The notes: a model not told the origin generated them from the letters alone. DNA of 64,000 nucleotides from Kaistia defluvii (GCF_040548815.1 NZ_JBEPSM010000003.1:310001-374000), one strand, 5' to 3'. Counted from the first letter of the stretch, positions 39,849 through 49,656 are shown. Numbers and translations: made by a program.

Positions 39849-41432
39849 ATGGGTGCAGCGGCACTCTTGCCGATGCCCGCGGCGGACATCGCCACCGACT
39901 GCGAAATCGAACTCAAGCTGACCTGCCGCGATCCCTCGCAGCTCGCCGCGATCGCCACCGCGCCGATCCTCGCCGGCGTCGGCGGATGGCGCACGCGCCA
40001 GCTTTTCTCGACCTATTACGACACCGACGCGCTGCTCCTGCGCCAGTCGGGCTATACGCTGAGGGTCCGCGAGGACAGGGGGCGCTTCGTGATGACCGTC
40101 AAGGCGCAGCGCGGCGCCGGGCTGTCGCGCTTCGAGCGCGAAGAAGCAGTGCCCTCGTCCTCGATCGACGGCGCGATCCTGAGCCGGCTCTTGCCGGCCG
40201 ACATGGCCGATGCGCTGGGCGCCGCGCCGCTGCGGCCGCTGTTCACGGCCCGGATCGAGCGGCAGCAGGTGACGCTGGACTTTGCCGGCTCCACCATCGA
40301 GGTCGCCCTGGACCGGGGCCAGATCCTGGCCGGCGAACGCATCGAGCCGGTCGCGGAGGTCGAGCTGGAGCTTAAGCGCGGTTCGGTGACCGCGCTCTAC
40401 GAACTGGCGCTGGAACTGTCAAACCATGCGCCGCTGGTGCCGAGCGGGCGGACGAAATCCGATCGCGGCTTTGCGCTGGCTCTGGGCGGTCCCGGCCGGG
40501 AGACGGCGAACGAGGTCCGCCTCACCCGCGATATGTCGCGCGACCAGGCGCTCGGCGCCCTGTTTGGCCCCGCCCTGACGCAGGCCGTCGATCACGTGCC
40601 GCGCGTGGCTGATCCCGCCGATGCGGAGGGCGTGCATGGCATGCGGGTGGCGCTTCGGCACATCCGCATGGGGCTCTGGCTGGTGAAGCGAAGCGAGGGC
40701 GGCCTGCTGGCCGGCGTGCTGGCGGATGAAGTTCGCTGGCTGGCCGGAGAGCTCGGCGAGGCCCGCGACTGGGATGTGCTGGCCAAGGAAATCGTGCCGG
40801 CCGTGACCGCGGCAGACCTGGAGCGGGCCGGATTTCGCACGCTGGTGCAGCGGATCGAGCAGCACCGCGACCTGGCGCATGCCAAGGCAGCCGAGGCCAT
40901 GACGGGCGGCCGGGCCGGGCGCCTGTTGCTCAGCCTGGGCCTCTGGACCAGCCGGCATGGCTGGCGCGACACCGAGCCCGGCGGGGAGGCCCGCTTCGCA
41001 AAGCCGATCAAGGGGTTGGCGAGGAAGGCGCTCGCGGACCTGCATCGCCAGGTCCTGAAACGTGGCCGCAAGTTCGATCGGCTGGATGCCGAGGGGCGGC
41101 ACCATCTGCGCATCCGCGTGAAGTCGCTCGCCTATGCGGCGGATCTCTTCCTGCCGATCGTCCAGAAGCGCAAGGCGGCGCGCCGCCACGTGGCGACCCT
41201 GAAGCGTCTTCAGGACCAGCTTGGCCGGCTGAACGACGCGATCCGGGCCTCGGAATTGCTGAACCAGCTCGTCGAGGAAGGCCTGTCGCCGGGGGCGCGG
41301 CGGGCGACCGACATCGTCCTTGCCCGGCAGCATGTGACGCTGACGGAGGGCGAGGCGGCGCTGCGCCGCCGCTGGCTGGATTTTACGCGAGCCTTTGAAA
41401 CCGGCCGCAAGCGCAAGCGGCGTCGGGGCTGA
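39849..41432 (+). CDS. CYTH and CHAD domain protein
   Basis: A 527-residue protein. The N-terminal CYTH domain has the ExExK motif EIELKLT and strand motifs such as RLREDRGRF-like RVREDRGRFVMTVK, typical of the triphosphate tunnel fold. The CHAD domain follows (GVHGMRVALRHIRMGLWLVKR, ARDWDVLAKEI, HHLRIRVKSLAYAADLF), with the conserved histidines thought to bind polyphosphate. Together these suggest an inorganic triphosphatase or polyphosphate-associated protein. I chose ATG at 39849; 74 residues open upstream read as noncoding. Confidence 0.86.
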   Translation: MGAAALLPMPAADIATDCEIELKLTCRDPSQLAAIATAPILAGVGGWRTRQLFSTYYDTDALLLRQSGYTLRVREDRGRFVMTVKAQRGAGLSRFEREEAVPSSSIDGAILSRLLPADMADALGAAPLRPLFTARIERQQVTLDFAGSTIEVALDRGQILAGERIEPVAEVELELKRGSVTALYELALELSNHAPLVPSGRTKSDRGFALALGGPGRETANEVRLTRDMSRDQALGALFGPALTQAVDHVPRVADPADAEGVHGMRVALRHIRMGLWLVKRSEGGLLAGVLADEVRWLAGELGEARDWDVLAKEIVPAVTAADLERAGFRTLVQRIEQHRDLAHAKAAEAMTGGRAGRLLLSLGLWTSRHGWRDTEPGGEARFAKPIKGLARKALADLHRQVLKRGRKFDRLDAEGRHHLRIRVKSLAYAADLFLPIVQKRKAARRHVATLKRLQDQLGRLNDAIRASELLNQLVEEGLSPGARRATDIVLARQHVTLTEGEAALRRRWLDFTRAFETGRKRKRRRG

Positions 41433-41484
41433 CGGGGCGCACCGCGCGACCCGCCTTCGCTGTCCGCCTTCGGGCCGAGCGCGA

Positions 41485-41513
41485 TTGACCGCCCTGCCTG
41501 GATTGCTTACATA
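41485..41513 (+). promoter_or_regulatory. Possible sigma-70 promoter of the fuconate dehydratase gene
   Basis: TTGACC, 17-base spacer, TACATA, about 130 bases before the first gene. AT-rich symmetry (TGAAT-atcac-ATTCA, 41514-41528) directly follows and could be an operator. The -10 match is poor. Confidence 0.3.
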
Positions 41514-41641
41514 TGAATATCACATTCAAATCTGACGCGACGGACGGACACAAGCCCTACTGACACGTTCCGTGCGCCGGTCGTAGGATAGACAGCCCCG
41601 CTGCCCAGACGCCGACCGCATCGACCTGAACTCCCCTGCAT

Positions 41642-42937
41642 ATGGATGACCGAAAGCCCATGACCCGCATCGTCGACATCGCCGTGCACGACCTTCGTTT
41701 CCCGACCTCGCAGTCGCTCGACGGGTCGGACGCGATGAATCCCGATCCCGATTACTCGGCCGCCTATGTCATCCTGAAGACCGACAAGGACGGGCTCGAC
41801 GGGCACGGCCTGACCTTCACGATCGGTCGCGGCAACGACATCTGCTGCGCCGCCATCCGAGCGATGCGCCATTTGATCGTCGGCCTCGACATGGACTGGG
41901 TGCGGGAGAATCCCGGCCGCGCCTGGCGCCACCTGACCGCCGACAGCCAGCTGCGCTGGATCGGCCCAGACAAGGGCGCGATGCATCTCGCCACCGGCGC
42001 CGTCGTCAATGCGCTCTGGGACCTGATGGCCAAGGAAGCCGGCAAGCCGGTCTGGCAGTTCGTCGCCGACATGACGCCGGAACAGCTCGTCGACATCATC
42101 GACTTCCGCTACCTGACCGATTGCGTCACGAAGGAGGAAGCGCTGGCGCTGCTGACCGAAGCCGCGAAGGGCAAGGAAGAGCGCCGCGCCACGCTGCTGG
42201 CCGAAGGCTATCCCTGCTACACCACCTCGGCCGGCTGGCTCGGCTATTCCGACGAGAAGCTGCGCCGCCTGGCGCAGGAGGCGGTCGATGCCGGCTTCAC
42301 CCATATCAAGATGAAGGTCGGCCGCGACCTGGAAGACGACATCCGTCGCCTGAAGGCGGTGCGCGAGGTCATGGGGCCGGACCGCTACCTGATGATCGAC
42401 GCGAACCAGGTCTGGGAAGTCGACCAGGCGATCGACTGGGTCGGCAAGCTGAAGTTCTCCAATCCGTTCTTCATCGAGGAGCCGACCAGCCCCGATGACG
42501 TCGCCGGCCACCGCAAGATCCGCGCCGGCGTGGCGCCAGTGAAGGTCGCCACCGGCGAGATGTGCCAGAACCGCATCCTGTTCAAGCAGTTCATCATGGA
42601 AGGCGCGATCGACATCGTCCAGATCGACGCCTGCCGCATCGGCGGCCTCAACGAGGTGTTCGCGGTGCTGCTGATGGCGGCGAAGTACAAGCTGCCGGTC
42701 TGGCCGCATGCCGGCGGCGTCGGCCTCTGCGAATATGTCCAGCACCTGTCGATGATCGACTATCTCGTCGTCTCCGGCACCAAGGAAGGCCGCGTGATCG
42801 AATATGTCGACCATCTGCACGAGCATTTCGTCGAGCCCTGCGACATCCGCAACGCCGCCTACATGCCGCCCAAGCTCCCCGGCTTCTCGATCGAGATGAA
42901 GGCGGAATCGATCGCCGCCAACGAGTTCGGAGGCTGA
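41642..42937 (+). CDS. L-fuconate dehydratase (enolase superfamily)
   Basis: A 431-residue enolase-superfamily acid-sugar dehydratase that closely resembles L-fuconate dehydratase / ENOSF1. It should convert L-fuconate to 2-keto-3-deoxy-L-fuconate. The active-site set is complete: K-x-K in HIKMKVG (Lys223, Lys225), metal ligands in MIDANQ, IEEPTSPDD (Glu279) and ATGEMCQNR (Glu306), and His356 in VWPHAGGVGLCE. ATG at 41642 and ATG at 41660 are both possible. The aldo/keto reductase gene begins 1 base after the stop, supporting an L-fucose type pathway. Confidence 0.9.
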   Translation: MDDRKPMTRIVDIAVHDLRFPTSQSLDGSDAMNPDPDYSAAYVILKTDKDGLDGHGLTFTIGRGNDICCAAIRAMRHLIVGLDMDWVRENPGRAWRHLTADSQLRWIGPDKGAMHLATGAVVNALWDLMAKEAGKPVWQFVADMTPEQLVDIIDFRYLTDCVTKEEALALLTEAAKGKEERRATLLAEGYPCYTTSAGWLGYSDEKLRRLAQEAVDAGFTHIKMKVGRDLEDDIRRLKAVREVMGPDRYLMIDANQVWEVDQAIDWVGKLKFSNPFFIEEPTSPDDVAGHRKIRAGVAPVKVATGEMCQNRILFKQFIMEGAIDIVQIDACRIGGLNEVFAVLLMAAKYKLPVWPHAGGVGLCEYVQHLSMIDYLVVSGTKEGRVIEYVDHLHEHFVEPCDIRNAAYMPPKLPGFSIEMKAESIAANEFGG

Positions 42938-42938
42938 C

Positions 42939-43952
42939 ATGACCATCGCCACGCGCCCGCTCGGTCGGAGCGGACTGGATGTCACGACGATCAGCTTCGG
43001 CGGCGCCGGAATCGGAAATCTCTACCAGGCGGTCTCCGACGAGGCCGCCCATGAGGTGCTGCAGGCGGCCTGGGATGCCGGCATCCGCTTCTTCGATACG
43101 GCGCCCCGCTATGGCCACGGCCTGAGCGAACGCCGCCTCGGCGACTTCCTGCGCTCCAAGCCGCGCGGCAGCTATGTGCTCTCGACCAAGGTCGGCCGCA
43201 TCCTGACGCCGCTGCGCGGCCGCGAGATGGGGTTCTATGGCTTCGTCGACGTGCTGCCGTTCGAGCAGGAATATGACTATTCCTATGACGGCATCCTGCG
43301 CTCGCATGAGGCGAGCCTGCATCGCCTGGGCCTCGACCGCATCGACGTGCTCTACATGCACGATATCGGCGTCGACACGCATGGCGTCGAACAGAACGCG
43401 GAATATTTCCCCGTCGCCATGTCGGGCGGCCTGAAGGCGATGCAGGAATTGCGCGCCAGCGGCGACGTCAAGGCGATCGGCCTCGGCGTCAACGAGGTCG
43501 AGGTCTGCCTTCAGGCGCTCGATCATGCCGAGATCGATGCGTTCCTGCTCGCCGGCCGCTTCACGCTGCTGGAGCAGGAGGGCGCGCGGCCGCTGCTCGA
43601 GGCCTGCGTGGCGCGCGGCACCAGCCTGGTGATCGGCGGCGTGTTCAATTCCGGCATCCTGGCCACCGGCGCCGTGCCGGGCGCGCATTACAACTATGCC
43701 GAACCGCCGGCCGAGATCGTCGAGCGCGTCAACCGGCTGGAGCGCATCTGCCGCAGCCATGGCGTGCCGCTGGCGGTCGCCGCGCAGCGCTTCCCGCTCA
43801 GCCATCCGGCCGTGGCGTCGGTGCTGATCGGCGTCAGCAGCAAGCGCAATCTCGATCGCAACATGGCGGCGATGGACGTGGCGATCCCCGACGCGCTCTG
43901 GGCCGATCTTGTCGCAGAAGGCCTCCTCGCGCCGGATCTCGCGCCGCGCTGA
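42939..43952 (+). CDS. Aldo/keto reductase, L-fucose (D-threo-aldose) dehydrogenase-like
   Basis: A 337-residue aldo/keto reductase. It has the TIM-barrel landmarks GIRFFDTAPRYGHGLSERRLG (Asp and Tyr of the tetrad), STKVGR (Lys) and VLYMHDIG (His). The proteins most like it are D-threo-aldose 1-dehydrogenases that oxidise L-fucose to L-fuconolactone. The L-fuconate dehydratase gene just upstream supports that, since the two would act one after the other around a lactonase step. Start at 42939 leaves 1 base from the previous stop. Confidence 0.88.
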   Translation: MTIATRPLGRSGLDVTTISFGGAGIGNLYQAVSDEAAHEVLQAAWDAGIRFFDTAPRYGHGLSERRLGDFLRSKPRGSYVLSTKVGRILTPLRGREMGFYGFVDVLPFEQEYDYSYDGILRSHEASLHRLGLDRIDVLYMHDIGVDTHGVEQNAEYFPVAMSGGLKAMQELRASGDVKAIGLGVNEVEVCLQALDHAEIDAFLLAGRFTLLEQEGARPLLEACVARGTSLVIGGVFNSGILATGAVPGAHYNYAEPPAEIVERVNRLERICRSHGVPLAVAAQRFPLSHPAVASVLIGVSSKRNLDRNMAAMDVAIPDALWADLVAEGLLAPDLAPR

Positions 43953-43971
43953 GGCGGCGACGGAAACAAAG

Positions 43972-44007
43972 GGGCCGGCCTATCCCACCATGGGGCGAGG
44001 CCGGCCC
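43972..44007. terminator. Bidirectional terminator between reductase and nikE
   Basis: Perfect 10-bp stem GGGCCGGCCT / AGGCCGGCCC with a 16-base loop, lying between convergent genes. On the minus strand it is followed by CCTTTGTTTCC, a partial U-rich tract. Confidence 0.7.
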
Positions 44008-44034
44008 AACTCTATTGTCTGCCGCGCGGTCAGT

Positions 44035-44844
44035 TCAGTCGCAGAAGGCCGGCGCCCGATGGACGGGCCGGGCCGGCAGGATAGCGTCCTGCAACAGCCG
44101 ACCCTCGGCCGAGCGCAGCGCCAGCCCCCGCGTCACCGGAGCGTCTTCCTGGATGGCGCCTTGCGCGAGCACGATGACGCGGCTGCAGAACAGCTGCACT
44201 AGCCGAAGGTCGTGGGTGATGAACAGCACGGCCATTTTCAGCCGGGCCTGAAGATCCCTGAGCAGCGCGATCATCTGCATCTGGAGCACGAGATCGAGAT
44301 TGGATACCGCCTCGTCCAGCACCAGCAGCCGCGGCGCCGGCGCGATGGCGCGGGCGATGCAAACGCGCTGCAACTGGCCGCCGCTCATCTGCGAGGGAAG
44401 CTTGCGGGCGTCGTCGGGAACCAGGCCCACCTGCGCCAGCAGCGAGCGAACCCTTTCGCTTCGCGCGTCCTCGGTCAGATCGGTGAGATGGCGCAGCGGC
44501 TCGGCGATGATCCGGCCGATGTTATGGCGCGGATTCACGGCGCCGAGCGAATCCTGGAGCACCACCTGCACCGAGCGCCGATAGTGCCGGTACCGCTCGC
44601 CCGAAAGGCCGCTCACGCTTTCGCCCTCGAACGCCACGCTACCGCCATCCGGCCGCTCGAAACCCAGCAGCAGCCGGCCGAGCGTGCTCTTGCCGGATCC
44701 GCTGCGTCCGAGCAGGGCGATGCTCTCGCCGGCCGCGATATCCAGCGACACGTCCCGGAGCACCGTCTTCGGAGCGGATCGGCCGGTGAGCGAATAGCTG
44801 GAATAGGACTTCGAGACCGAGCGGGCGGCGAGGATCACGCTCAT
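44035..44844 (-). CDS. nikE: Nickel ABC transporter ATP-binding protein NikE
   Basis: A 269-residue ABC ATPase with Walker [10 protein letters not shown], signature MSGGQLQRV and Walker [14 protein letters not shown]. It is one of two ATPases of the nickel importer. Assignment rests on position in the nik operon and on its likeness to NikE/OppF-type ATPases. Its ATG overlaps the nikD stop as ATGA. It is the last gene of the operon. Confidence 0.9.
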   Translation of the reverse strand: MSVILAARSVSKSYSSYSLTGRSAPKTVLRDVSLDIAAGESIALLGRSGSGKSTLGRLLLGFERPDGGSVAFEGESVSGLSGERYRHYRRSVQVVLQDSLGAVNPRHNIGRIIAEPLRHLTDLTEDARSERVRSLLAQVGLVPDDARKLPSQMSGGQLQRVCIARAIAPAPRLLVLDEAVSNLDLVLQMQMIALLRDLQARLKMAVLFITHDLRLVQLFCSRVIVLAQGAIQEDAPVTRGLALRSAEGRLLQDAILPARPVHRAPAFCD

Positions 44845-45620
44845 GCGACCTCCGGATAGAGCGACATGTGCGCCTCGACCAGTTCGCGCGTCGCGATGCG
44901 TTGCGGATTGTCGAAGATCTCCCGGGTGGTTGCCGTTTCGATGATCCGCCCGTTCTCCATCACCGCCACCGTGTCGGCGAGGCGGGCGACCACGCCCATG
45001 TCATGCGTGATCAGGAGCACGCCCAGATTGCGCTGCCGCGCCAGCTCGTCGAGCAGGTCGAGGATGCGGGCCTGCACGATCAGGTCGAGATCGGTCGTCG
45101 GCTCGTCCGCGAACAGGAATGGCGCGTCCGAAAGCAGGGCGAGCGCGATCATCGCCCGTTGCAGCATGCCCCCGCTCATCTCGAAGGCGTGCAGCGGCAG
45201 CACGCTTTCGGCGTCCTCGAGCCCCGCGATTGCGAAGGCCTCGAGCGTCCGGTTCCGCCAGTCGCCCTCGAGCCTGCCGACGGCGCGAAGAGTTTCCCGT
45301 GCATGATCCGCCATGGTGCGGATCGGGTTGAAGGCGCTGCGCGGGTTCTGCAGGATCGTCGCGACGATCCGGCCGCGCAGTTGTTCCGGCGCGATCGTCC
45401 TGCCGTCATGCAGCACGCGCCCCTGCGTGACCCGTACACCCGGCGGCAGCACGCCCTGCGCGCCGCTGCAGGTCATCGACTTGCCGCAGCCGCTGGCGCC
45501 GACCAGTGCGAGGATGCGGCCCCGGCGAAGCGTCAGGCTGACGCCGTCGACCAGCACATGGTCGTGATGGCCGTGCCGCGCCGCGACATGCAGGTTTTCG
45601 ATCGTCAGCGTATCGCTCAA
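44841..45620 (-). CDS. nikD: Nickel ABC transporter ATP-binding protein NikD
   Basis: A 259-residue ABC ATPase with Walker [10 protein letters not shown], signature MSGGMLQRA and Walker [13 protein letters not shown]. The start is TTG at 45620, overlapping the nikC stop as TTGA; no ATG lies near. The open frame continues upstream through nikC in another frame and is not meaningful there. It pairs with NikE to power nickel import. Confidence 0.9.
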   Translation of the reverse strand: MSDTLTIENLHVAARHGHHDHVLVDGVSLTLRRGRILALVGASGCGKSMTCSGAQGVLPPGVRVTQGRVLHDGRTIAPEQLRGRIVATILQNPRSAFNPIRTMADHARETLRAVGRLEGDWRNRTLEAFAIAGLEDAESVLPLHAFEMSGGMLQRAMIALALLSDAPFLFADEPTTDLDLIVQARILDLLDELARQRNLGVLLITHDMGVVARLADTVAVMENGRIIETATTREIFDNPQRIATRELVEAHMSLYPEVA

Positions 45621-46495
45621 TGCTGGTGGTCCCCGTGCAGGCTCGGGTCGAGCCGGTCGCGGACCGCATCGCCCAGAATGTTGAAGGCCATGACGCTGAG
45701 GAGAAGCGCGAGGCCCGGCCATAGGATCAGCATCGGCATAGACCAGACGAACTGGCGCGCGTCGCCGATCATCACGCCCCATTCCGCCGTGGGCGGCTGC
45801 ACGCCGAGGCCGAGGAAGGAAAGCCCGGCCACGTGCAGCATCATGTGGCCGATGTCGAGGGTCGCCAGCACGATCATCTGCGCCATGATCGCGGGAAACA
45901 GGTGCTCGAAGAACACCCGCACGCGGCTGGCGCCGGCGGCGCGCGAGGCCAGCACGAAATCGCGCTGCCGGAAGGACAGCACAAGGCCGCGAACCATGCG
46001 CGCATACCAGGCGAAGTGCGACAGCGCGATGGCGATGATGACGTTGACCATGCCGGTGCCGAGGATGCCGATCAGGAACAGCGCCAGCACGATGGTCGGA
46101 AAGGCGAGGAAGCAATCGCAGAACCGCATGATCGCCTGATCGACCCGACCGCCCATATAGCCGGAGAGGCCGCCGACGGCGATGGCCAGGGCCAGGATCA
46201 GCACGATGCTGAGGGCGACCGAGCCGAGCGAAACGCGGGTGCCGTAGATCAGCCGCGAAAGCTCGTCCCGCCCGAGATGGTCGGTGCCGAGCCAATGGGC
46301 GAGGCTCGGCCCTTGCAGCCGCTGGGCCAGGTCCACGGCATCGGGATCGTAAGGCGCGATCCACGGCGCCGCGACGGCGGCGATCGCCAGAAGGGCCACG
46401 ATGAGGAGGGCGATGCGCACCGCCCAGCTGTCGCGGATCGGCAGGCGCCACATCCGGCGTCGCGCGGCGCGCGCGTCGAGGCTGGCGACGCTCAT
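45617..46495 (-). CDS. nikC: Nickel ABC transporter permease NikC
   Basis: A 292-residue inner-membrane permease with the N-terminal OppC-type region ([42 protein letters not shown]) and about six helices. The EAA loop [22 protein letters not shown] contacts the ATPase. It overlaps the nikB stop as ATGA and the nikD start as TTGA, so translation is coupled along the operon. Confidence 0.92.
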   Translation of the reverse strand: MSVASLDARAARRRMWRLPIRDSWAVRIALLIVALLAIAAVAAPWIAPYDPDAVDLAQRLQGPSLAHWLGTDHLGRDELSRLIYGTRVSLGSVALSIVLILALAIAVGGLSGYMGGRVDQAIMRFCDCFLAFPTIVLALFLIGILGTGMVNVIIAIALSHFAWYARMVRGLVLSFRQRDFVLASRAAGASRVRVFFEHLFPAIMAQMIVLATLDIGHMMLHVAGLSFLGLGVQPPTAEWGVMIGDARQFVWSMPMLILWPGLALLLSVMAFNILGDAVRDRLDPSLHGDHQH

Positions 46496-47436
46496 ATCGC
46501 GGCCTCCGCATTGAGGCGGATGCGCGGATCGAGCCACGCATAGAGGATGTCGACGAGCAGATTGCAGACGACGAAGATGGTGACCAGGAACAGCGTGAAA
46601 CACTGGATGACGGGAAAATCCCGGCTGTAGATCGCGGAGACGGCATAGCGGCCGATGCCGGGCCAGCCGAATACGCTTTCGATCACCAGCGTGCCGCCCA
46701 GCAACTCGCCGACATGCATGCCGGTTGCCGTCACGATCGGCAGCAGCGCGTTGCGCAGGATATGCGACCGCTCCACCTGCCGCTCGCCGAGGCCGCGCAG
46801 CCGCGCATAGAGCACGTGCCGGGCGCTCGCCGTCTCCAGCATGCTGGCGCGCAGCAGCCGGGCGTTGATCGCGAGCGACATGAACGAGACGGCGAGCACC
46901 GGCATGATCATGTGCTGCCAGCCGCCCTTGCCCATGGGCGGTAGCCATTTCAGCGTCAGCGAGAACAGCAGCACCAGCAGGAAGCCGAGCCAGAAGTTGG
47001 GCGTGGAGACGCCGACAAAGGCGAAGGCGCGTACCAGTTGATCCGGCCATCGATCCTTGTAGCGCGCCGACCAGATGCCGAGCGGAACGGAGACGATCAG
47101 CGTGAAGAGCAGCGCCACACCCGCGAGCTGTAGCGTCGCCGGCAGGTAGTGCAGGATGTCGTCGATCACCGGTCGCCGCGTGACGTGCGAGACGCCGAAG
47201 TCGCCCTGGACTGCATTGCTGAGCCAGCTGACATATTGGGCGAGGATCGGCCGGTCCAGCCCGAGCGTCTGCCGCGCCTCGGCCACGGCGGCGGGCGTGG
47301 GCGGGATGCTCGAGAGCTTGAGATAGGCCACCGCCGGATCGCCGGGCGCCATCCGCAGGATCACGAACATCAGGATGGATACGCCCAGCAGGATGGGGAT
47401 CAGGAGCAGCAGCCTGCGCAGGATGAAGCCGGCCAT
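46492..47436 (-). CDS. nikB: Nickel ABC transporter permease NikB
   Basis: A 314-residue permease of the DppB/NikB type, beginning [35 protein letters not shown], with the EAA loop [35 protein letters not shown] precedes the ATG. It begins 7 bases after the nikA stop and forms the transmembrane path with NikC. Confidence 0.92.
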   Translation of the reverse strand: MAGFILRRLLLLIPILLGVSILMFVILRMAPGDPAVAYLKLSSIPPTPAAVAEARQTLGLDRPILAQYVSWLSNAVQGDFGVSHVTRRPVIDDILHYLPATLQLAGVALLFTLIVSVPLGIWSARYKDRWPDQLVRAFAFVGVSTPNFWLGFLLVLLFSLTLKWLPPMGKGGWQHMIMPVLAVSFMSLAINARLLRASMLETASARHVLYARLRGLGERQVERSHILRNALLPIVTATGMHVGELLGGTLVIESVFGWPGIGRYAVSAIYSRDFPVIQCFTLFLVTIFVVCNLLVDILYAWLDPRIRLNAEAAI

Positions 47437-47443
47437 GGCGCGC

Positions 47444-49000
47444 TCACTCCTTCGGCTTCAGGGCGGCGAAGGGATAGTCGAACTGCGTCGCGCCGAAGCC
47501 GAGATTGCCGACCGTGTCGCGCGCCACCAGCATGGCCGTCGAGAAGGTGAGGGGCAGGTAGACCGCCTCGTCATGCAGGCGGGTCAGGATGTCGGCATAG
47601 AGCGCCTGGCGCTTCGTCGCGTCGGTGCTCGTCAGCGCCTGGCCGATCTTCGCGTCGATCTCGGCCTTGTCGGCGAGGCCGAGCTGGGCCTGGTAATCGG
47701 CATGCGCCGGTACCCGCATCGAGCTGACAAAGGCGTGCGGATCGTAGGGCGCGCCCCAAGTGTTGCCGAAGATCATACCGAAATTGCCGTCGGTCTGGCG
47801 GACATAGAAGGAATTGGCCTCCTCGCCGAGCAGCCGGACTTCGATGCCGACCCTGGCGAGATCCGCCTGCAGCACCTCCGCCATCGACTTCATCACCGCG
47901 TCGGTGCCGATATAGGCGAGCTCCACCTGCAGCGGCTGGCCGTCCCTGGAGCGGAAGCGGGCGCCGGGCGCGAGACCCCAGCCGGCCTTGTCGAGCAGGC
48001 TCGCCGCCAGCGCCGGATCGTAGCCATAGGGCTTCAGCCCGACATCCGAATAGGGAGCGGACGGCGCGAACAGCGTGTCGGCCCTGGTCTGCGTGCCGTG
48101 ATAGATCGCTGGAATCAGCGTGTCCTTGTCGACGGCGTGGTTGATGGCCTGTCGCACGGCGAGGTCGCGGGTCGGCCCCTTGTTGGTGTTGAGGGCAAGC
48201 ACCTGGGTCCCCAGCGGCGGCGAAATCTCGGCCGCGTAGCCCTGCGCCTTCAGGCGGGCGAAGGTGTCGGGCGTGATCGGTCCCTCGTCGCCATAGATCA
48301 GGTCGATGTCGCCCGTCTCCAGCGCGACGGCCCGCGTATTGCTGTCCGCGATCACCTTGACGACGACCTTCTGATAGGCCGGCTTGTCGCCCCAGTAGCC
48401 GTCATTGCGCGCGAAGACGTCATATTCGCCGAGCCGCGTTTCGACGAGCTTCCAAGGCCCCGTGCCGATCGGCGCCCGGGCGCCGACGGGGGCCTGGAGC
48501 TGCGACGGCGCGATGAAGCGGACGGGGCGAACCAGCGCCAATTCCTGCAGGAGCGGGTAGTAGGGGTCCTTCAGCCGCAGCTCGACGGTCCTCCCGTCGA
48601 GCGCCTTGGCTGATTGCAACTGGTTGATCAGTTCGAGCCAGTCATGGGTCCGGCGATCGGCGATCACCGAGTCCAGATTGGCGACCACGGCGGCGGCGTC
48701 GAACGGCTCGCCATTCGAGAACGTGACCCCGTCGCGGAGCGTGAAGGTGTAGGTGCGGCCGTCCTCGGAGGTGGTCCAGGCGGTCGCGAGCCAGGGCGCC
48801 ACGGTTCCGTCCGGCTGATACTTCACCAGGGATTCGTAGACCATGCCCTGCGCGAACATCTGGTTGGGCGCATAGCCGTGCGGGTCGAGCGGGCCGACAT
48901 TGGACGGCCAGGAGAAGTTCAGAGTTTGTGCGAGAGCGCCCGTGAGAGGCACGCACGCCGCCGCGATTCCCAGCAGCACTCCGACCCAAACGCCACGCAT
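47444..49000 (-). CDS. nikA: Nickel-binding periplasmic protein NikA
   Basis: A 518-residue periplasmic binding protein with a signal peptide (cut near TGALA-QTL). It matches Escherichia coli NikA closely from memory, in stretches such as [58 protein letters not shown] and [11 protein letters not shown]. This likeness separates it from ordinary peptide-binding proteins of the same fold. GAGGGGCGAGGG precedes the ATG. A perfect NikR-type operator lies about 50 bases upstream. It is the first gene of nikABCDE, which supplies nickel to urease or hydrogenase enzymes not seen in this window. Confidence 0.94.
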   Translation of the reverse strand: MRGVWVGVLLGIAAACVPLTGALAQTLNFSWPSNVGPLDPHGYAPNQMFAQGMVYESLVKYQPDGTVAPWLATAWTTSEDGRTYTFTLRDGVTFSNGEPFDAAAVVANLDSVIADRRTHDWLELINQLQSAKALDGRTVELRLKDPYYPLLQELALVRPVRFIAPSQLQAPVGARAPIGTGPWKLVETRLGEYDVFARNDGYWGDKPAYQKVVVKVIADSNTRAVALETGDIDLIYGDEGPITPDTFARLKAQGYAAEISPPLGTQVLALNTNKGPTRDLAVRQAINHAVDKDTLIPAIYHGTQTRADTLFAPSAPYSDVGLKPYGYDPALAASLLDKAGWGLAPGARFRSRDGQPLQVELAYIGTDAVMKSMAEVLQADLARVGIEVRLLGEEANSFYVRQTDGNFGMIFGNTWGAPYDPHAFVSSMRVPAHADYQAQLGLADKAEIDAKIGQALTSTDATKRQALYADILTRLHDEAVYLPLTFSTAMLVARDTVGNLGFGATQFDYPFAALKPKE

Positions 49001-49051
49001 CCCTCGCCCCTCTCGACAACCCTGTGTTGCGGGAGGCTAAGGGGAAGTATC

Positions 49052-49079
49052 GTATGATGTCTAGTACAAAAGATCATAC
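49052..49079 (-). promoter_or_regulatory. NikR-type operator of the nik operon
   Basis: GTATGA, 16 bases, TCATAC. This is the exact half-site sequence and spacing of the Escherichia coli NikR operator. It lies 52-79 bases upstream of the nikA ATG, where a nickel-loaded repressor would block the promoter. Confidence 0.88.
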
Positions 49080-49142
49080 TCACAGGCGAGGGCGGTGCCA
49101 GCGTGCCGCAAGCGGCCCGATTCGCCGCCTTGCTCGCCGGGC

Positions 49143-49330
49143 CCCGTCGTCAATGCCAGGGCCCAGATCGCAGAGATCGTCCGCTGCGGCATCCAGTCGG
49201 TGCTCCGGGGACAATGGGAGGCGGCTCGCGCGCTCGGCCTGCATCGTGGCTGATCTTCGTCAAGATTGTGCTGTCGCAGGCGGGTGATCACGCCGCTGAT
49301 GACGTCGAGCTATCTTAGCCTGACCGTCGA
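49143..49330 (+). pseudogene. Remnant of an amino-acid ABC transporter permease (HisM/GlnP type)
   Basis: The frame starting at 49161 reads AQIAEIVRCGIQSVLRGQW then EAARALGLHRG before a TGA at 49251. This is the conserved EAA loop of polar amino-acid permeases (typically EIVRGGIQSV...GQWEAARALGL). After a break and a frame change the sequence goes on IFVKIVLSQA, then VITPLMTSSYLSLT, matching the next conserved stretch (LPQA...P.L....L.L). The rest of the gene is missing at both ends, so this is a decayed fragment. Confidence 0.75.
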
Positions 49331-49571
49331 AGACGTTAGAGGACGAAGGCGAGGGCCAGCACCAGCGCTATCGTCGTGAACGTGTTGCCCATGTCGCAGA
49401 AGGTCTTGGGGCGGGAAATCCGTACCGGCCAAGGTCGGTTGAAGCTTCCGCCTAGTACACCCGCGCGGCGCTCGACACCGCAAAACCACCGTCGTCCACC
49501 CCTTATGCGCGACGCGTCTAGGGGGCTTGCCGCAGGGTGGGGAATCCGGGCCGGCGATCGGCCGACCCTGA

Positions 49572-49605
49572 GAAAAAGGAGGGCCGGATTGGAAAGCTCC
49601 GGCCC
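49572..49605 (-). terminator. Terminator of the sulfatase transcript
   Basis: Perfect 8-bp stem GGGCCGGA / TCCGGCCC with a 9-base loop, followed on the minus strand by CTCCTTTTTCTC. It is the second of two hairpins after the sulfatase stop. Confidence 0.85.
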
Positions 49606-49610
49606 GGGCT

Positions 49611-49647
49611 CGTCGGGGCGGCGAGGGTCTCGCCCGCCGCCCCGACG
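49611..49647 (-). terminator. First hairpin after the sulfatase gene
   Basis: Perfect 13-bp stem CGTCGGGGCGGCG / CGCCGCCCCGACG with an 11-base loop, 9 bases after the sulfatase stop. It lacks its own U-run and sits just ahead of the U-run terminator. Confidence 0.6.
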
Positions 49648-49656
49648 GATCGGCGC

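Larger units (their letters stand above)
49001..49656. other. Intergenic region upstream of nikA
   Basis: About 655 bases. It holds the NikR operator, a decayed ABC-permease fragment on the plus strand (49143-49330), and two tandem hairpins that end the sulfatase transcript. The part from about 49340 to 49560 has no recognisable gene. The reverse strand of 49369-49425 encodes a short hydrophobic end (TFTTIALVLALAFVL then stop) that could be the tail of another lost gene. Confidence 0.6.

Noticed and set aside
44035..49000. Generic di/oligopeptide importer
   Set aside because: The binding protein matches NikA-specific stretches and a perfect NikR operator precedes the operon, so nickel is the better call.
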